Shown here: piece after piece, positions 50,055 to 60,041 of the stretch
How positions within the stretch are numbered: position 1 is the first letter of the stretch
Layout of the letters: every line of letters starts with the position of its first letter
Assembly (NCBI RefSeq): GCF_030546645.1
Contig: NZ_JAUOTO010000004.1
Location: 496,001-560,000, forward strand
Origin: Flavitalea plasmicola
GTDB taxonomy: Bacteria; Bacteroidota; Bacteroidia; Chitinophagales; Chitinophagaceae
Direction of reading: 5' to 3'
DNA length: 64,000 nt
Notes under the pieces: generated by a model
Seen by the model: the letters and a program-made list of their open reading frames with translations, nothing else
Database searches by the model: none
What the model was told of the DNA's origin: nothing
Program-made: the position numbers and the translations under genes

Positions 50055-53000
50055 ATGAAAAGAGAAAATTATTTACTGCAGCATCTTCCCAGGATGATCT
50101 GTTCTTTTTGTTTCGTGCTTATATGCACCTTTTCTTCCTCCGGCCAGCAGACGGCAGGTCCTGTTACCGGAGTCGTCATGGACAGCGCGAGCGTGCCACT
50201 GCCCGGTGTCAGCGTACAGGTTTTGGGCAGCAAGGGCGGAGCCATAACGAATGAACGCGGCGAGTTCAGTATCAAGGCGGCCGAAGGCGCCCGGCTGGTA
50301 TTTACCATTACAGGGTACAGGACGGAGAGCGTACAGGTGCGGGGCGACGCGCCATTACACATCGTATTGACGGCCCAGGTCGGTGTGCTCAACGATGTAG
50401 TGGTAATTGGATATGGTACACAGAAAAAGGTCGATGTGACGGGCGCGGTGGCGTCTGTCAAGGCGTCTGACATGGCGGACAGGATCACCTCCAACCCGCT
50501 GGAGGCATTGTCGGGCAAGGTCCCGGGTCTGAGTGTTTACAACAATTCCGGAAGGCCCGGCGGCGGTGTGAGTGTCAATCTGCGGGGATTCAACTCCATT
50601 TCGGCTTCGAACTCACCGCTGTTCGTGATCGACGGTGTGGTGGGAGCGGATTTCCAATCCATCAACCCCAGCGATATCGAGACCGTGGATGTACTGAAGG
50701 ACGCGTCCTCCACCGCCATTTATGGATCACGCGGCGCCAACGGCGTCATCATCGTCACGACCAAAAAGGCGAGGAACGGCGATTTCGGGATCTCCTACAA
50801 CGGCAGCGCGAGCCTGAACACGCTGGCCCGCAGGATGGACATGCTGGATTCCAAAGGCTGGATGGAATGGTTCAAGCGGGCATGGGCCTATGATCCCAAG
50901 CGAGGACCCCTGCCGGACCTGCATGCTGACTATCCGCTTCTTTTTGACGCCGGCGAAAACCCGCTCTACAATACGGACTGGCAGAAGGCTGCCACCCGTA
51001 ATGCTTTGTCCCACCGTCATTTTATTTCCCTGACCCAGGGTACGGCAAAGTCGAAAAATGGTTTTTATACGGGCTACCAGGACGATGAGGGGATCCTGCG
51101 TAATACATATTACCGGAAATTCACCTCACGTTACAATACTGAAATGAATCTCCGGTCCTGGTTCACCGTAGGCGGCGACATCTCCTACAACCAGATCCGG
51201 ACCAATCGGGTGGATGACTTTGCCGTGGGCGCCGAGAACGCCACCCGCATGCTCGTCGAGTTCCTGCCCATCTTCCCTATAAAATATCCCAACGGGGACT
51301 GGAGCAGGCTGGATCAGTTCGGCTATAACTTCGACGGAACGGGCGCACATACAAAAGCGGGCATTTATCCCGCCGAGAATCCCGTCCGCCAACTGGATCA
51401 AATGGTCAATCTTTATCTCACCGATCAGATCCTGCTGAACGCATTCGCCAGCGTCAGGCTCGCCAAAGGGCTTACCTTCAAGACCACCTATTCCTCGCAG
51501 GTGTTCTCCACAAAAAATAACCAGTACGTCGGCAAAGACCTGGAGGACATCGGCATAGCCAACAGTGGTTCAGCCATCGTAGGTAATTCCAGGACCGTAT
51601 ACTGGCAGGCCGAGAACTACCTGACCTATGACCGGAACTTCGGCGATAATCATCATTTGAACGCCGTGCTTGGCGCCAGCTGGATGGAATCCACGTTGGA
51701 GAGCGCCCAGGCCAGCGCCACCGGCTTTTCCACCGACTATTACCAGTACAATAACCTTGGCGCAGGGTCCGTTCTCGGCACGCCACAGTCCGGCTACAGC
51801 AATTACAAGCTGAATTCCTATTATGGCAGGCTCAATTACGCCTACCTGGACAAATATCTGGTGACCTTTACGGGTCGGTATGACGGGTCGTCGAAGTTCG
51901 GTGACGCCACCAAGTTCGCGTTCTTCCCCTCCGGCGCCGTCGGCTGGATCCTGTCGAAGGAAAACTTCCTCGCGAACAGTCATTTTATTTCTTTCCTGAA
52001 GCTGCGCGGCAGCTATGGAATTACGGGGAACTCCGAGATCACGCCTTATTCGTCGCTGGGCAATGTGGGGGTCTATACCATCGGCCTTAACGACCAGATC
52101 GTGAAGGGCACCGGTCCCGTCAGCGTCCCGAATCCCAACCTGAAGTGGGAGCAGACGGCTCAGACAGATGTGGGCGTCGACTTCCGGGTATTGGACAATC
52201 GTCTGTCCCTTACGGCTGACTATTATAAGAAAAAGACCACGAACCTGCTGTTGAACGTACCCATCTCTTCCGTCACAGGCTACACGTCCGTCACTACCAA
52301 TATCGGCAGTCTTCAGAATACGGGTTTAGAGCTGGCTGTGAACGGAGACATCGTCAGGAGCCACAACCTGAGCTGGAGTCTGGGTGCGCAGATCTCCACC
52401 AATACGAACAAGATACTGGCGCTTGGTACTACCAATGCAGATATTTTCCCTGGTCCCAATTTTCTGGGACAAACCAATATCCTGCAGGTGGGCAAGCCCA
52501 TCGGTAATTTCTGGGGTTTCAAGCGCGTGGGCACCTGGAGCGACAAGGAGGCCGCCGAGGCCGCTTTGTATGGTAAGAAGCCGGGTGATATCAAACGGCT
52601 GGATGTCAATAACGACCATGTTTTCGACAACAGCGACGCCATGGTGTTGGGCAATATGTTCCCGAAGTATGAGCTGAATCTCACCACCTCCGTACGTTAC
52701 AAGAACTGGACCCTGAGCGCAGACGTACAGATACGGCATGGCAATAAGGTGATGAACATTACCACCCTGACGGTGGAAGACAGGCAGTATTATGCCAACA
52801 GCTATGCGAGCATCCTCAAGGATGCCTGGACACCCGACCACCAGAATACCGTCGTGCCTTCGCTGCGATTTTCGAATATCGACCCCTGGGGCACCGATCT
52901 TCCCTTTTTCATGGACAGCCGTTGGGTGGAGGATGGGAGCTTTGTCAGAGGCAAAAGCATCAATCTCGCGTACGCACTCCCGGACAAGCAAGTGCTGAGG

Positions 53001-53177
53001 CTGGGACTCACCGGACTGCGGTTTTATGCCAATGTGCAGAATTTCTTCCTGCTGTCTAAATACAGAGGCTTCGATCCCGAGGTCAGCACTTTCGGCGGAT
53101 CGTTCGCACAGGGTATAGAATTCTATGGCTCACCCAGACCGCGCGCTTATACGATAGGCCTTACTGCTAATTTCTAA
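50055..53177 (+). CDS. SusC/RagA TonB-dependent outer-membrane transporter
   Basis: The 1040-residue product begins with a signal peptide ending near SSSGQQ. A carboxypeptidase-D-like domain follows (GVVMDSASVPLPGVSVQVLGSKGGAITNERGEFSIKA). Next are a TonB-box-like segment (VVVIGYGTQKKVDVTGAV), the plug (GKVPGLSVYNNSGRPGGGVSVNLRGFNS, SPLFVIDGVVGADFQSINPSDIETVDVLKDASSTAIYGSRGANGVIIVTTKK) and a long beta-barrel. It imports glycan fragments with the lipoprotein SusD. A TATCTTCG at 49947-49954 is a weak -7 candidate. It is first in an operon with SusD, three GH38-like enzymes and an MFS transporter. Confidence 0.95.
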   Translation: MKRENYLLQHLPRMICSFCFVLICTFSSSGQQTAGPVTGVVMDSASVPLPGVSVQVLGSKGGAITNERGEFSIKAAEGARLVFTITGYRTESVQVRGDAPLHIVLTAQVGVLNDVVVIGYGTQKKVDVTGAVASVKASDMADRITSNPLEALSGKVPGLSVYNNSGRPGGGVSVNLRGFNSISASNSPLFVIDGVVGADFQSINPSDIETVDVLKDASSTAIYGSRGANGVIIVTTKKARNGDFGISYNGSASLNTLARRMDMLDSKGWMEWFKRAWAYDPKRGPLPDLHADYPLLFDAGENPLYNTDWQKAATRNALSHRHFISLTQGTAKSKNGFYTGYQDDEGILRNTYYRKFTSRYNTEMNLRSWFTVGGDISYNQIRTNRVDDFAVGAENATRMLVEFLPIFPIKYPNGDWSRLDQFGYNFDGTGAHTKAGIYPAENPVRQLDQMVNLYLTDQILLNAFASVRLAKGLTFKTTYSSQVFSTKNNQYVGKDLEDIGIANSGSAIVGNSRTVYWQAENYLTYDRNFGDNHHLNAVLGASWMESTLESAQASATGFSTDYYQYNNLGAGSVLGTPQSGYSNYKLNSYYGRLNYAYLDKYLVTFTGRYDGSSKFGDATKFAFFPSGAVGWILSKENFLANSHFISFLKLRGSYGITGNSEITPYSSLGNVGVYTIGLNDQIVKGTGPVSVPNPNLKWEQTAQTDVGVDFRVLDNRLSLTADYYKKKTTNLLLNVPISSVTGYTSVTTNIGSLQNTGLELAVNGDIVRSHNLSWSLGAQISTNTNKILALGTTNADIFPGPNFLGQTNILQVGKPIGNFWGFKRVGTWSDKEAAEAALYGKKPGDIKRLDVNNDHVFDNSDAMVLGNMFPKYELNLTTSVRYKNWTLSADVQIRHGNKVMNITTLTVEDRQYYANSYASILKDAWTPDHQNTVVPSLRFSNIDPWGTDLPFFMDSRWVEDGSFVRGKSINLAYALPDKQVLRLGLTGLRFYANVQNFFLLSKYRGFDPEVSTFGGSFAQGIEFYGSPRPRAYTIGLTANF

Positions 53178-53188
53178 ACATATTGCAT

Positions 53189-54673
53189 ATGAAAAATATT
53201 GTTCTCATACTTTTGATCGCGCTTGGACTTTCCGGTTGCAAAAAATGGCTGGAAGAAGCTCCCAAGTCTGTTATTACGACCAATCAGTATTATAAGACCC
53301 AGCAGGATGCCCAGTCGGCCGTCAATGGGTTATATTACTTCCTTTATCCACCCTTCACAGGCGGAGGCAGGAACTATTCCTACGCCATGTTGGAGCTAGT
53401 GACAGGACAGTTCCGTACAGTGTCCGAAGGCAATGACCTGGTGAACGTATACAATCTCCGGCAGAACTCGGCGAGCCCTTTGCTGCAGCAATGGTTTACA
53501 TCTGCCTACCAGGGTATCGAAGCTGCCAACCTCGTTATCGCCAATGTCCCGAATATTTCCATGGATGCTGCGCTGAAAAAGTCGATGGTCGGAGAAGCGA
53601 AGTTCCTGCGGGCCTACTATTATTACACGCTGGTGAACATATTCGGGGATGTGCCCTTGAAGCTAAAACCTACGGCCAGCGCCGCGGACGGGCTTATCCC
53701 CAAGACGGCAGTAAAGGACATCTATGAGCAGGCCATCGTTCCGGACCTGCAGGATGCGGAGTCCAGCGGGCTAGCCGCCACGCCCGCCGGCAGCGGCAGG
53801 GCCAGCACCGGCGCGGCTAAAGCGCTGTTGGCAAAGGTTTATCTCAGCATGGCTGGCTTTCCCGTTGCAGAGACCGACAAATATGCACTCGCGCGTGACA
53901 AGGCGAAGGAAGTAATAGACGGCGGGGATTTTCATCTCTTCCAGTCCGATGGATCGCTGACCTGGTTTAACAAGCTGAACAACCCCGACTTCGACAACAA
54001 GGAGGAGAACATCTTCAGCATCAATTTCGGTTTGGACATCGTCAACAATATTCTTCCCATCGAGCTTTATCCGAAGGGCGTATCATTCAATCGCAACGGC
54101 TATGTCAACAACGACATGGGGCTGCTGTATCCCGAAACTGGCTTTCTAAGCTCATACGATCCGGCGGACCTGCGAAGGCAGGAGAACGGCTTCTTTTACG
54201 ACACCATCAATGTCGACGGGACGAAGTACAGCTTCCCCTGGAGCCTTTATAAGTTCTTCGACAAGAATTTGCTGGACAAGGCACCCCGTTCCGGCAAAGA
54301 TTTTCCACTGATCCGGTATGCGGATGTGCTGTTGACCTATGCGGAGGCACAGAACGAGGCGGACGGGAGTCCGAACACCGATGCCTTTTCTGCGGTCAAC
54401 GGCATACGCAGCCGCGCAGGTCTTCCTGCCCTGTCGGGGCTCAGCCAGGCAGATTTCCGGACGGCCGTGTGGAAGGAGCGGATCTGGGAGCTGTGCGCGG
54501 AGAACAAGGCATGGTACGACATCGTGCGTACGCATAAGATATTCGATGCGACAAACGGGCTCTTTGTGGATGCGGTGGGTTTTGTCCTTCCGTCCGGGGC
54601 TACCTTCCAGTCAGCCAACCTTAAATTTCCCATACCCTTGTCAGAAGTACAGGTCAACCCATTGCTGAAATGA
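53189..54673 (+). CDS. SusD/RagB glycan-binding lipoprotein
   Basis: The product has 494 residues from ATG 53189 (MKNIVLILLIALGLSGCKKWLEEAPKS), with lipobox Cys17. SusD features are the helical TPR-like body with FLRAYYYYTLVNIFGDVPLKLKP, GAAKALLAKVYLSMAGFP, and the C-terminal FPLIRYADVLLTYAEAQNEAD, WKERIWELCAENKAWYDIVRTHKI. It caps the SusC channel and binds glycan on the cell surface. It lies 11 bases after susC, and its stop overlaps the next GH38 start by four bases (ATGA, 54670-54673). Confidence 0.94.
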   Translation: MKNIVLILLIALGLSGCKKWLEEAPKSVITTNQYYKTQQDAQSAVNGLYYFLYPPFTGGGRNYSYAMLELVTGQFRTVSEGNDLVNVYNLRQNSASPLLQQWFTSAYQGIEAANLVIANVPNISMDAALKKSMVGEAKFLRAYYYYTLVNIFGDVPLKLKPTASAADGLIPKTAVKDIYEQAIVPDLQDAESSGLAATPAGSGRASTGAAKALLAKVYLSMAGFPVAETDKYALARDKAKEVIDGGDFHLFQSDGSLTWFNKLNNPDFDNKEENIFSINFGLDIVNNILPIELYPKGVSFNRNGYVNNDMGLLYPETGFLSSYDPADLRRQENGFFYDTINVDGTKYSFPWSLYKFFDKNLLDKAPRSGKDFPLIRYADVLLTYAEAQNEADGSPNTDAFSAVNGIRSRAGLPALSGLSQADFRTAVWKERIWELCAENKAWYDIVRTHKIFDATNGLFVDAVGFVLPSGATFQSANLKFPIPLSEVQVNPLLK

Positions 54674-57333
54674 TAGAACGTATAAAGATCGTAGTACTCC
54701 TTGCCGTGGCGCTGGTTCCCGGGTCCAGCCACGGTCAGGGCATGAGCCATGACTATTTCACAGGTGGCATGATCCATGTCGTGCCTTCTTCCCATCAGGA
54801 CATTGCGTGGATGGATACGCCCGATAGCTGCAAGCGTTTTCGCGATCTCTTCGTCATTACGCCTGCGCTGCGCCGGCTCAAGGAAAGCAGGGATTTTCGT
54901 TTTTCGGTCGAAAATGCATTGAACTTATACGAATACCTGGAACGTCACCCGGACCGGCTGCCCGAGATCGCCCAATACACACGGGAAGGAAGACTGGAAT
55001 GGGGTGCTACCTATAACCAGCCATATGAAGGATTGTATGACGGAGAAGCGCTGATCCGCGAGGTCTATTACGGCAAGAAGAAGCTGGAGAAACTCCTGCC
55101 GGGCGGGAAATTTACCTGTGCCTGGTCGGAGGATGTACCCGGCAGGTCGCTGCAGACGGCACAAATTTTTTCGAAAGCAGGGATACGCTATTTACAGTTC
55201 AGCCGGTTCCAGCCCGGGGTATACAGGTGGTACAGCCCCGATGGAAGTCATATCACGTGCTGGACGCCCGGGCAGTACGAGGAGTCCGGGAGGGTGATAA
55301 GAGGCGCCGGCAGCGACGCGGAGAGGACAGCGGCCTTTGCGGATAAATTGTCCACGTTCAACGACTATTACAAAAGGCGATCGCTGCCGCCTGACCTTAT
55401 CTATATCAGTTCGGAGGATTTTTCCGAACCCCTGGATTACGATGCCTATTTTGCCCATTGGAATAAAGAGGTGGGTGACAAGCGCAGCGATCTGCCGCTT
55501 ATCAACTATGCCACGGGTTCGGAGGCGCTGGAGGCTTTGACGGCGGGCAAGGGGAGGATCGACAGTGTTATGGGTGAATATCCCAATCTCTGGCTTTATA
55601 TCCATGGACCGACGCATGAAAAGGCCGTCCGTGCCGGACGCCTCGCGGCCAGGCTGCTGACTGCGGCCGAGAAGTTCTCCGTGGTCGACGGCGTGTTGAA
55701 AGGTAGTTTTTCCGACTATCCGCAAGGTATGTTCGACAACGCATGGCAGCATGCCATCTACCCCGACCACGGATGGGGCGGGGTACATGGAGACAGCACC
55801 GACATGATCTTTGCGAAGAGCTATGGAAAGGCCGCCTGTCTGGGAGATTCCATCTTGCGCAGCAAGCTGCAGCGGATCGCGAAGTCGATAAAATATAAAG
55901 ACGCAGGCAAGGCGATCATCGTCTTCAACGCCCTGTCCTGGTCGCGGACCGACCCCGTACAGGCTACCGTCAGTACGGAGGGTATTTATGACAACGCGTT
56001 CCGGTTGCTGGACGAACAAGGACATCGGGTGGATTACCAGGTGATCTCCTCGCCCGGTCAGGGCCCGGATGCCAGACTTACCATCAGCTTCATCGCGCGG
56101 GATGTCCCTTCCATCGGCTACGCCACCTATTATCTTGTTCCGGGCCAGGCGGGCGACGCGGAAAAACTGGCTGTCAATATCACGGGAAATGTCATCGATA
56201 CAAGATTTTACAAAGTGGAGCTGGCCGGAGGCGGCATTAAGTCTATATTTGATAAGACGCAGCAGCGAGAATTGATAGCACCCGGAAGGCTGCTGGCCGG
56301 AGAGGTGTTCTCCCTTCGGAGCGTCGGCAATGGCGCAGGGGAATTTACCAGCGTGCAACAGCCCACCATGGAAGGTTTTGAGCGAATGGGCCAATATAAT
56401 GCGCCGTGGTCGCTGGTGGAGAATGGTCCTGTGCGTACGGTACTGGAGACGGTGCATCCGTGGCGCAACTGCACTGTACGGCAACGGGTGATCTTTTACA
56501 CCATGGTCAGACGGATAGACTTCCAGGCGGATATCATCGGCTTCAACGGAGAGCGATCCCGCGAGTTCCGGATGGCGTTCCCGCTGAATATGGACAGCGC
56601 CCGTGTGGGCTATGAAGTGCCGATGGGTATTGTAGAGGTCGGAAAGAGCGAGCTCCCGTTTGCGCCGGGGTTTTCAAAGCCGGAGCAGATATACAATACG
56701 CCGTGCAGGGAGGTTCATCCCCGCGAAGTACAGGACTGGTTCGGGGCCTGGGATAACAGGGGTTCCGTTACGATCAGCTCCGACGTTGCAGTCTTCGACT
56801 GGATAGACCCTACGGGTCCCAATGACAAACCTGTCCTGCAGCCCTTGCTTCTGGCCAGCCGGAGGAGCTGTAATGAAAGCCCGCTGGCCAACTGGTATCT
56901 CCAGCGCGGAGACCACCATTTCACCTTCTCCTTATTTTCCAGTGATTTGAAAGGCCGTCCGGATTGGAAGGACGGCAAACAGGCGGCACAGCCTCTGATG
57001 GTAGTGGACGATATCCCTGACAGCCGAAGCCGGACTACGGATCCGGGGGCTGTCCTGCCCGAACGGTATTCTTTTGCCGGCGTGGATAAAGGCAATATCG
57101 TCATCTCTGCGATAAAAAAAAATGACGACCTGGATAAGATCATCCTGCGTTGCTACGACATGGAAGGCAGGGACACCGAGGCGGTGCTGAGCTGGTTCAA
57201 AGGGATCCATAACCTGGCGATGACGAATATCATCGAACAGTCTCCCGTGGCTGCCGGCGGCAAGGGGACGGTGTCAGTAAATAAATACAGCATAGAAACT
57301 TTCCAGTTCGATGCGTGGCCATTTAGAAAATAA
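54670..57333 (+). CDS. GH38-like glycoside hydrolase 1 (alpha-mannosidase type)
   Basis: The 887-residue product has a leader (MIERIKIVVLLAVALVPGSSHG). Its N-terminal barrel holds the GH38 zinc and nucleophile positions: SHQDIAWMDTP (His42, Asp44), SEDVPGRSLQ (Asp155), LYIHGPTHE, and YPDHGWGGVHGD (His367). In GH38 these correspond to two metal ligands, the Asp nucleophile and the third His. The C-terminal half has the all-beta GH38 C-domain (YDNAFRLLDEQGHRVDYQV, VNITGNVIDTRFYKVELAGGGIKSIFDKTQQREL). It is probably a periplasmic alpha-mannosidase, first of three tandem paralogues, translationally coupled to susD. Confidence 0.85.
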   Translation: MIERIKIVVLLAVALVPGSSHGQGMSHDYFTGGMIHVVPSSHQDIAWMDTPDSCKRFRDLFVITPALRRLKESRDFRFSVENALNLYEYLERHPDRLPEIAQYTREGRLEWGATYNQPYEGLYDGEALIREVYYGKKKLEKLLPGGKFTCAWSEDVPGRSLQTAQIFSKAGIRYLQFSRFQPGVYRWYSPDGSHITCWTPGQYEESGRVIRGAGSDAERTAAFADKLSTFNDYYKRRSLPPDLIYISSEDFSEPLDYDAYFAHWNKEVGDKRSDLPLINYATGSEALEALTAGKGRIDSVMGEYPNLWLYIHGPTHEKAVRAGRLAARLLTAAEKFSVVDGVLKGSFSDYPQGMFDNAWQHAIYPDHGWGGVHGDSTDMIFAKSYGKAACLGDSILRSKLQRIAKSIKYKDAGKAIIVFNALSWSRTDPVQATVSTEGIYDNAFRLLDEQGHRVDYQVISSPGQGPDARLTISFIARDVPSIGYATYYLVPGQAGDAEKLAVNITGNVIDTRFYKVELAGGGIKSIFDKTQQRELIAPGRLLAGEVFSLRSVGNGAGEFTSVQQPTMEGFERMGQYNAPWSLVENGPVRTVLETVHPWRNCTVRQRVIFYTMVRRIDFQADIIGFNGERSREFRMAFPLNMDSARVGYEVPMGIVEVGKSELPFAPGFSKPEQIYNTPCREVHPREVQDWFGAWDNRGSVTISSDVAVFDWIDPTGPNDKPVLQPLLLASRRSCNESPLANWYLQRGDHHFTFSLFSSDLKGRPDWKDGKQAAQPLMVVDDIPDSRSRTTDPGAVLPERYSFAGVDKGNIVISAIKKNDDLDKIILRCYDMEGRDTEAVLSWFKGIHNLAMTNIIEQSPVAAGGKGTVSVNKYSIETFQFDAWPFRK

Positions 57334-57339
57334 TCGTAT

Positions 57340-60036
57340 ATGAAGTACTTACATGAAAAGATGATTTTGTTTGCCGTTCTTTCTTGTTCTTTTGCGAATC
57401 CGTCAACCGGGCAGGTCCCGGCGGGAGGGACGCTAAAAGTGAACAACGCCTGCTTTGCCCTTCTGAAGGAGGCCAACCTATTGTCGGCCGGCAAGGCCGC
57501 CATTTATCTGACGGTGACTACGCATGAAGACCTGGCCTGGATCAATTCCATAGAAAGATGTAAGATCATGCGGGATTCGTTATGGCTGACGCCCTATATC
57601 GCGCGACTGCGGCAATCGCCCGATTTTCAAATGGACATCGAGCAATCTTCCATCGTCATGGAGTATATTCAACGGCATCCTGAGATGAAGGACACGATGG
57701 CAATGTATATGAAGCAGGGCCGGATGCTGGTAGGAGCTGCCTACACGCAGGTGTATGAAGAGATGTACGCGTCCGAGAGCCTCGCAAGACAGTTCTATTT
57801 TGGCAAGAAGTGGCTGCATGATCAATTCGGATACAACACGACCACTTATTATAATTCGGATGTGCCGGCCCGCAGCATGCAGATGCCGCAGCTGATGGCA
57901 AAGGCCGGGGTCACCGGGATGTTCTTCAGCAGGTTTGGCATGGGCCTTTACGACTGGAAAAGCCCTGATGGGTCCGGTATTACGGCATATTCGCCCGGGC
58001 ACTACATCGACTTCTACAATATCCTGGCGAAGGAAGATACCGCGGGCATCGCCGCTATGGCCACGCAGGTGGTGTACTGGCTGAAGCATTTCAATGACAG
58101 GGGTATGGAAAAGGCCGTGCCCGCCGTCCTCAACTATGAATTCGGCTGGGATCAGAAAGCCGTGCGTAATTTATATCCATTCGTCAGCAGGTGGAACGGC
58201 ATTTCCGTTGTGGAGAATGAGGCCGGAGAAAGGCTATCTGTCTCGCTGCCGAAGTTCCGCTTTGCCACATTCGATAAATTCCTTCAGGCGGTGAAGCAGG
58301 CTTCTTCCCATATACCCGTCATCGAAGGCGAGCGGCCGAATGTCTGGGTATATATTCACGGTCCCACACATCACTGGGCGCTAAGCGCCAGCAGGGAGGC
58401 GGACAAGCTGCTGCCCGCCGCAGAAAAATTTTGGTCCGTCAACAGGATGATGGATCCCGGAGTAAGTTATCCACAGCGTGAACTTTCACAGGCGTGGATG
58501 TCAAAAGTGTATCCCGACCATGGGTGGGGAGGGCTGGAAGGCCAATCCACCGACGATATCTTCCTGTCAAAATTCACCTATGCCCGTGATAAAGGGGACG
58601 AGCTGCTCGGCGGCGCCATGCGGCGGATTGCGGGCAGGATAGAAACGCCGGAAGAGAAAGGCGTGCCCGTCGTCGTCTTCAACAGCCTGAGCTGGCGGCG
58701 GACCGACCCCGTGTCTTTCGGGCTGCCCTCCTCGTTCAATGGCCGGACTGTGGAGGTATATGATAGAAATGGCAAGCGGGTCCCATGTCAGCAATGGCAG
58801 CGTCCTGCCTTGGCCGGCGCACCCGAGGAAATGCTCACCTTTATCGCGGAAGATGTCCCTTCCATGGGCTATGCCACCTGGTATATAAAGGCGGGCCAGC
58901 CGGCGGCCGCATTTGCAGCCCGGGCGGCAGACAGTGTAGAAGGGCGGTTTTACCGTCTCCGGATGGGCAGAGGAGGTATCGTACACCTGGTGGACAGGAC
59001 CACCGGAAGCACATTGGTGGATGGCAGCTCATTGGCGGCGGGAGAAATATTTACCGTGCAGTCTATTGGTGAGGATGCAGGAGAGTTTGGCAGCGTGCAG
59101 CAGCCCACCATGGAAGGGTTCGACAGGACAGGCAATTACGACACCCGCTGGAGCATGACCGAGGATGGCGATATATACACGATATTGCATTGCCGGCAGG
59201 CGATACGTAATGCCACTGTGGAAGAGGACATTAAAATATACAAAACGGTGAAGCGTATAGACTTCAACGTTGCCCTGAAGAACTGGGACGGCACTATGTA
59301 CCGGGAATACAGGATGGCGCTGCCCCTAAACCTGTCCGATGCCCGGGTGGCTTATGAAGTGCCGTTCGGTAAGGTGGAGGTTGGCAGGGACGAGCTGAAA
59401 GACCCCGCGGGGCAGATATATATGGACCCGCCGAAGGAGATCCATCCGCGGGCGGTCCAGGACTGGATCGACGCCTCCGGAAAGGCGCTGGGTGTAACCC
59501 TTGGGGTGAGCACGGCAGCGTTCGACTATACTGACATCACAGGGCTCGCTCCACATGCCACTCTTTTGCAGCCTATTTTGCTGGCATCGCGGAGAAGCTG
59601 TCATGGACAGGGGCCCAACTATCCGCAGACGGGCGATCACAATTTCAGCTTTTCGCTAATGACCCACGCGCCGGGATGGGAACGCGGCGCCCGATTTGGC
59701 AGCCAGGTGAACTCGCCGCTGGCAGCGGTCGCCGGTGCGGAGAGAATGTCCGGGAAGAAGCTGCCTTCAAGGGACAGCTTTGTATCCGTCAACAGGGACA
59801 ATGTGGTCATCACTGCCCTGAAGAAGGCGGAGGACGACGATGGTACCGTACTTCGGATGTATGAGACAGAAGGAAAGGATGTGGAAGTGACACTGATCTT
59901 TCATAAGGAAGTCCGGAAAGCTTATCGCACGTCCCTTATCGAGGACGGGGCGAAAGAGATACCCGTGATGGGCAGACAGATAAAGTACAGGATGGGGCAT
60001 AATGCCATCGAGACATTAAAAATTTACTGGCGGTAG
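57340..60036 (+). CDS. GH38-like glycoside hydrolase 2
   Basis: The 898-residue product has a leader (MKYLHEKMILFAVLSCSFANPSTGQ). Active-site positions are THEDLAWINS (His62, Asp64), YYNSDVPARSMQ (Asp174), VYIHGPTHH and YPDHGWGGLEGQSTDD. Compared with its neighbours the metal motif reads HED not HQD, and the nucleophile loop reads DVPARS not DVPGRS. The C-terminal beta region is the same type (GRFYRLRMGRGGIVHLVDRTTGSTLVDG). It lies 6 bases after enzyme 1 and 5 before enzyme 3. Probably a related alpha-mannosidase with different linkage or substrate preference; this is inference. Confidence 0.83.
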   Translation: MKYLHEKMILFAVLSCSFANPSTGQVPAGGTLKVNNACFALLKEANLLSAGKAAIYLTVTTHEDLAWINSIERCKIMRDSLWLTPYIARLRQSPDFQMDIEQSSIVMEYIQRHPEMKDTMAMYMKQGRMLVGAAYTQVYEEMYASESLARQFYFGKKWLHDQFGYNTTTYYNSDVPARSMQMPQLMAKAGVTGMFFSRFGMGLYDWKSPDGSGITAYSPGHYIDFYNILAKEDTAGIAAMATQVVYWLKHFNDRGMEKAVPAVLNYEFGWDQKAVRNLYPFVSRWNGISVVENEAGERLSVSLPKFRFATFDKFLQAVKQASSHIPVIEGERPNVWVYIHGPTHHWALSASREADKLLPAAEKFWSVNRMMDPGVSYPQRELSQAWMSKVYPDHGWGGLEGQSTDDIFLSKFTYARDKGDELLGGAMRRIAGRIETPEEKGVPVVVFNSLSWRRTDPVSFGLPSSFNGRTVEVYDRNGKRVPCQQWQRPALAGAPEEMLTFIAEDVPSMGYATWYIKAGQPAAAFAARAADSVEGRFYRLRMGRGGIVHLVDRTTGSTLVDGSSLAAGEIFTVQSIGEDAGEFGSVQQPTMEGFDRTGNYDTRWSMTEDGDIYTILHCRQAIRNATVEEDIKIYKTVKRIDFNVALKNWDGTMYREYRMALPLNLSDARVAYEVPFGKVEVGRDELKDPAGQIYMDPPKEIHPRAVQDWIDASGKALGVTLGVSTAAFDYTDITGLAPHATLLQPILLASRRSCHGQGPNYPQTGDHNFSFSLMTHAPGWERGARFGSQVNSPLAAVAGAERMSGKKLPSRDSFVSVNRDNVVITALKKAEDDDGTVLRMYETEGKDVEVTLIFHKEVRKAYRTSLIEDGAKEIPVMGRQIKYRMGHNAIETLKIYWR

Positions 60037-60041
60037 CATAT

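Noticed and set aside
55192-56484. A 430-codon minus-strand frame
   Set aside because: It is a shadow of the first GH38-like gene; the real protein on the plus strand has clear motifs.
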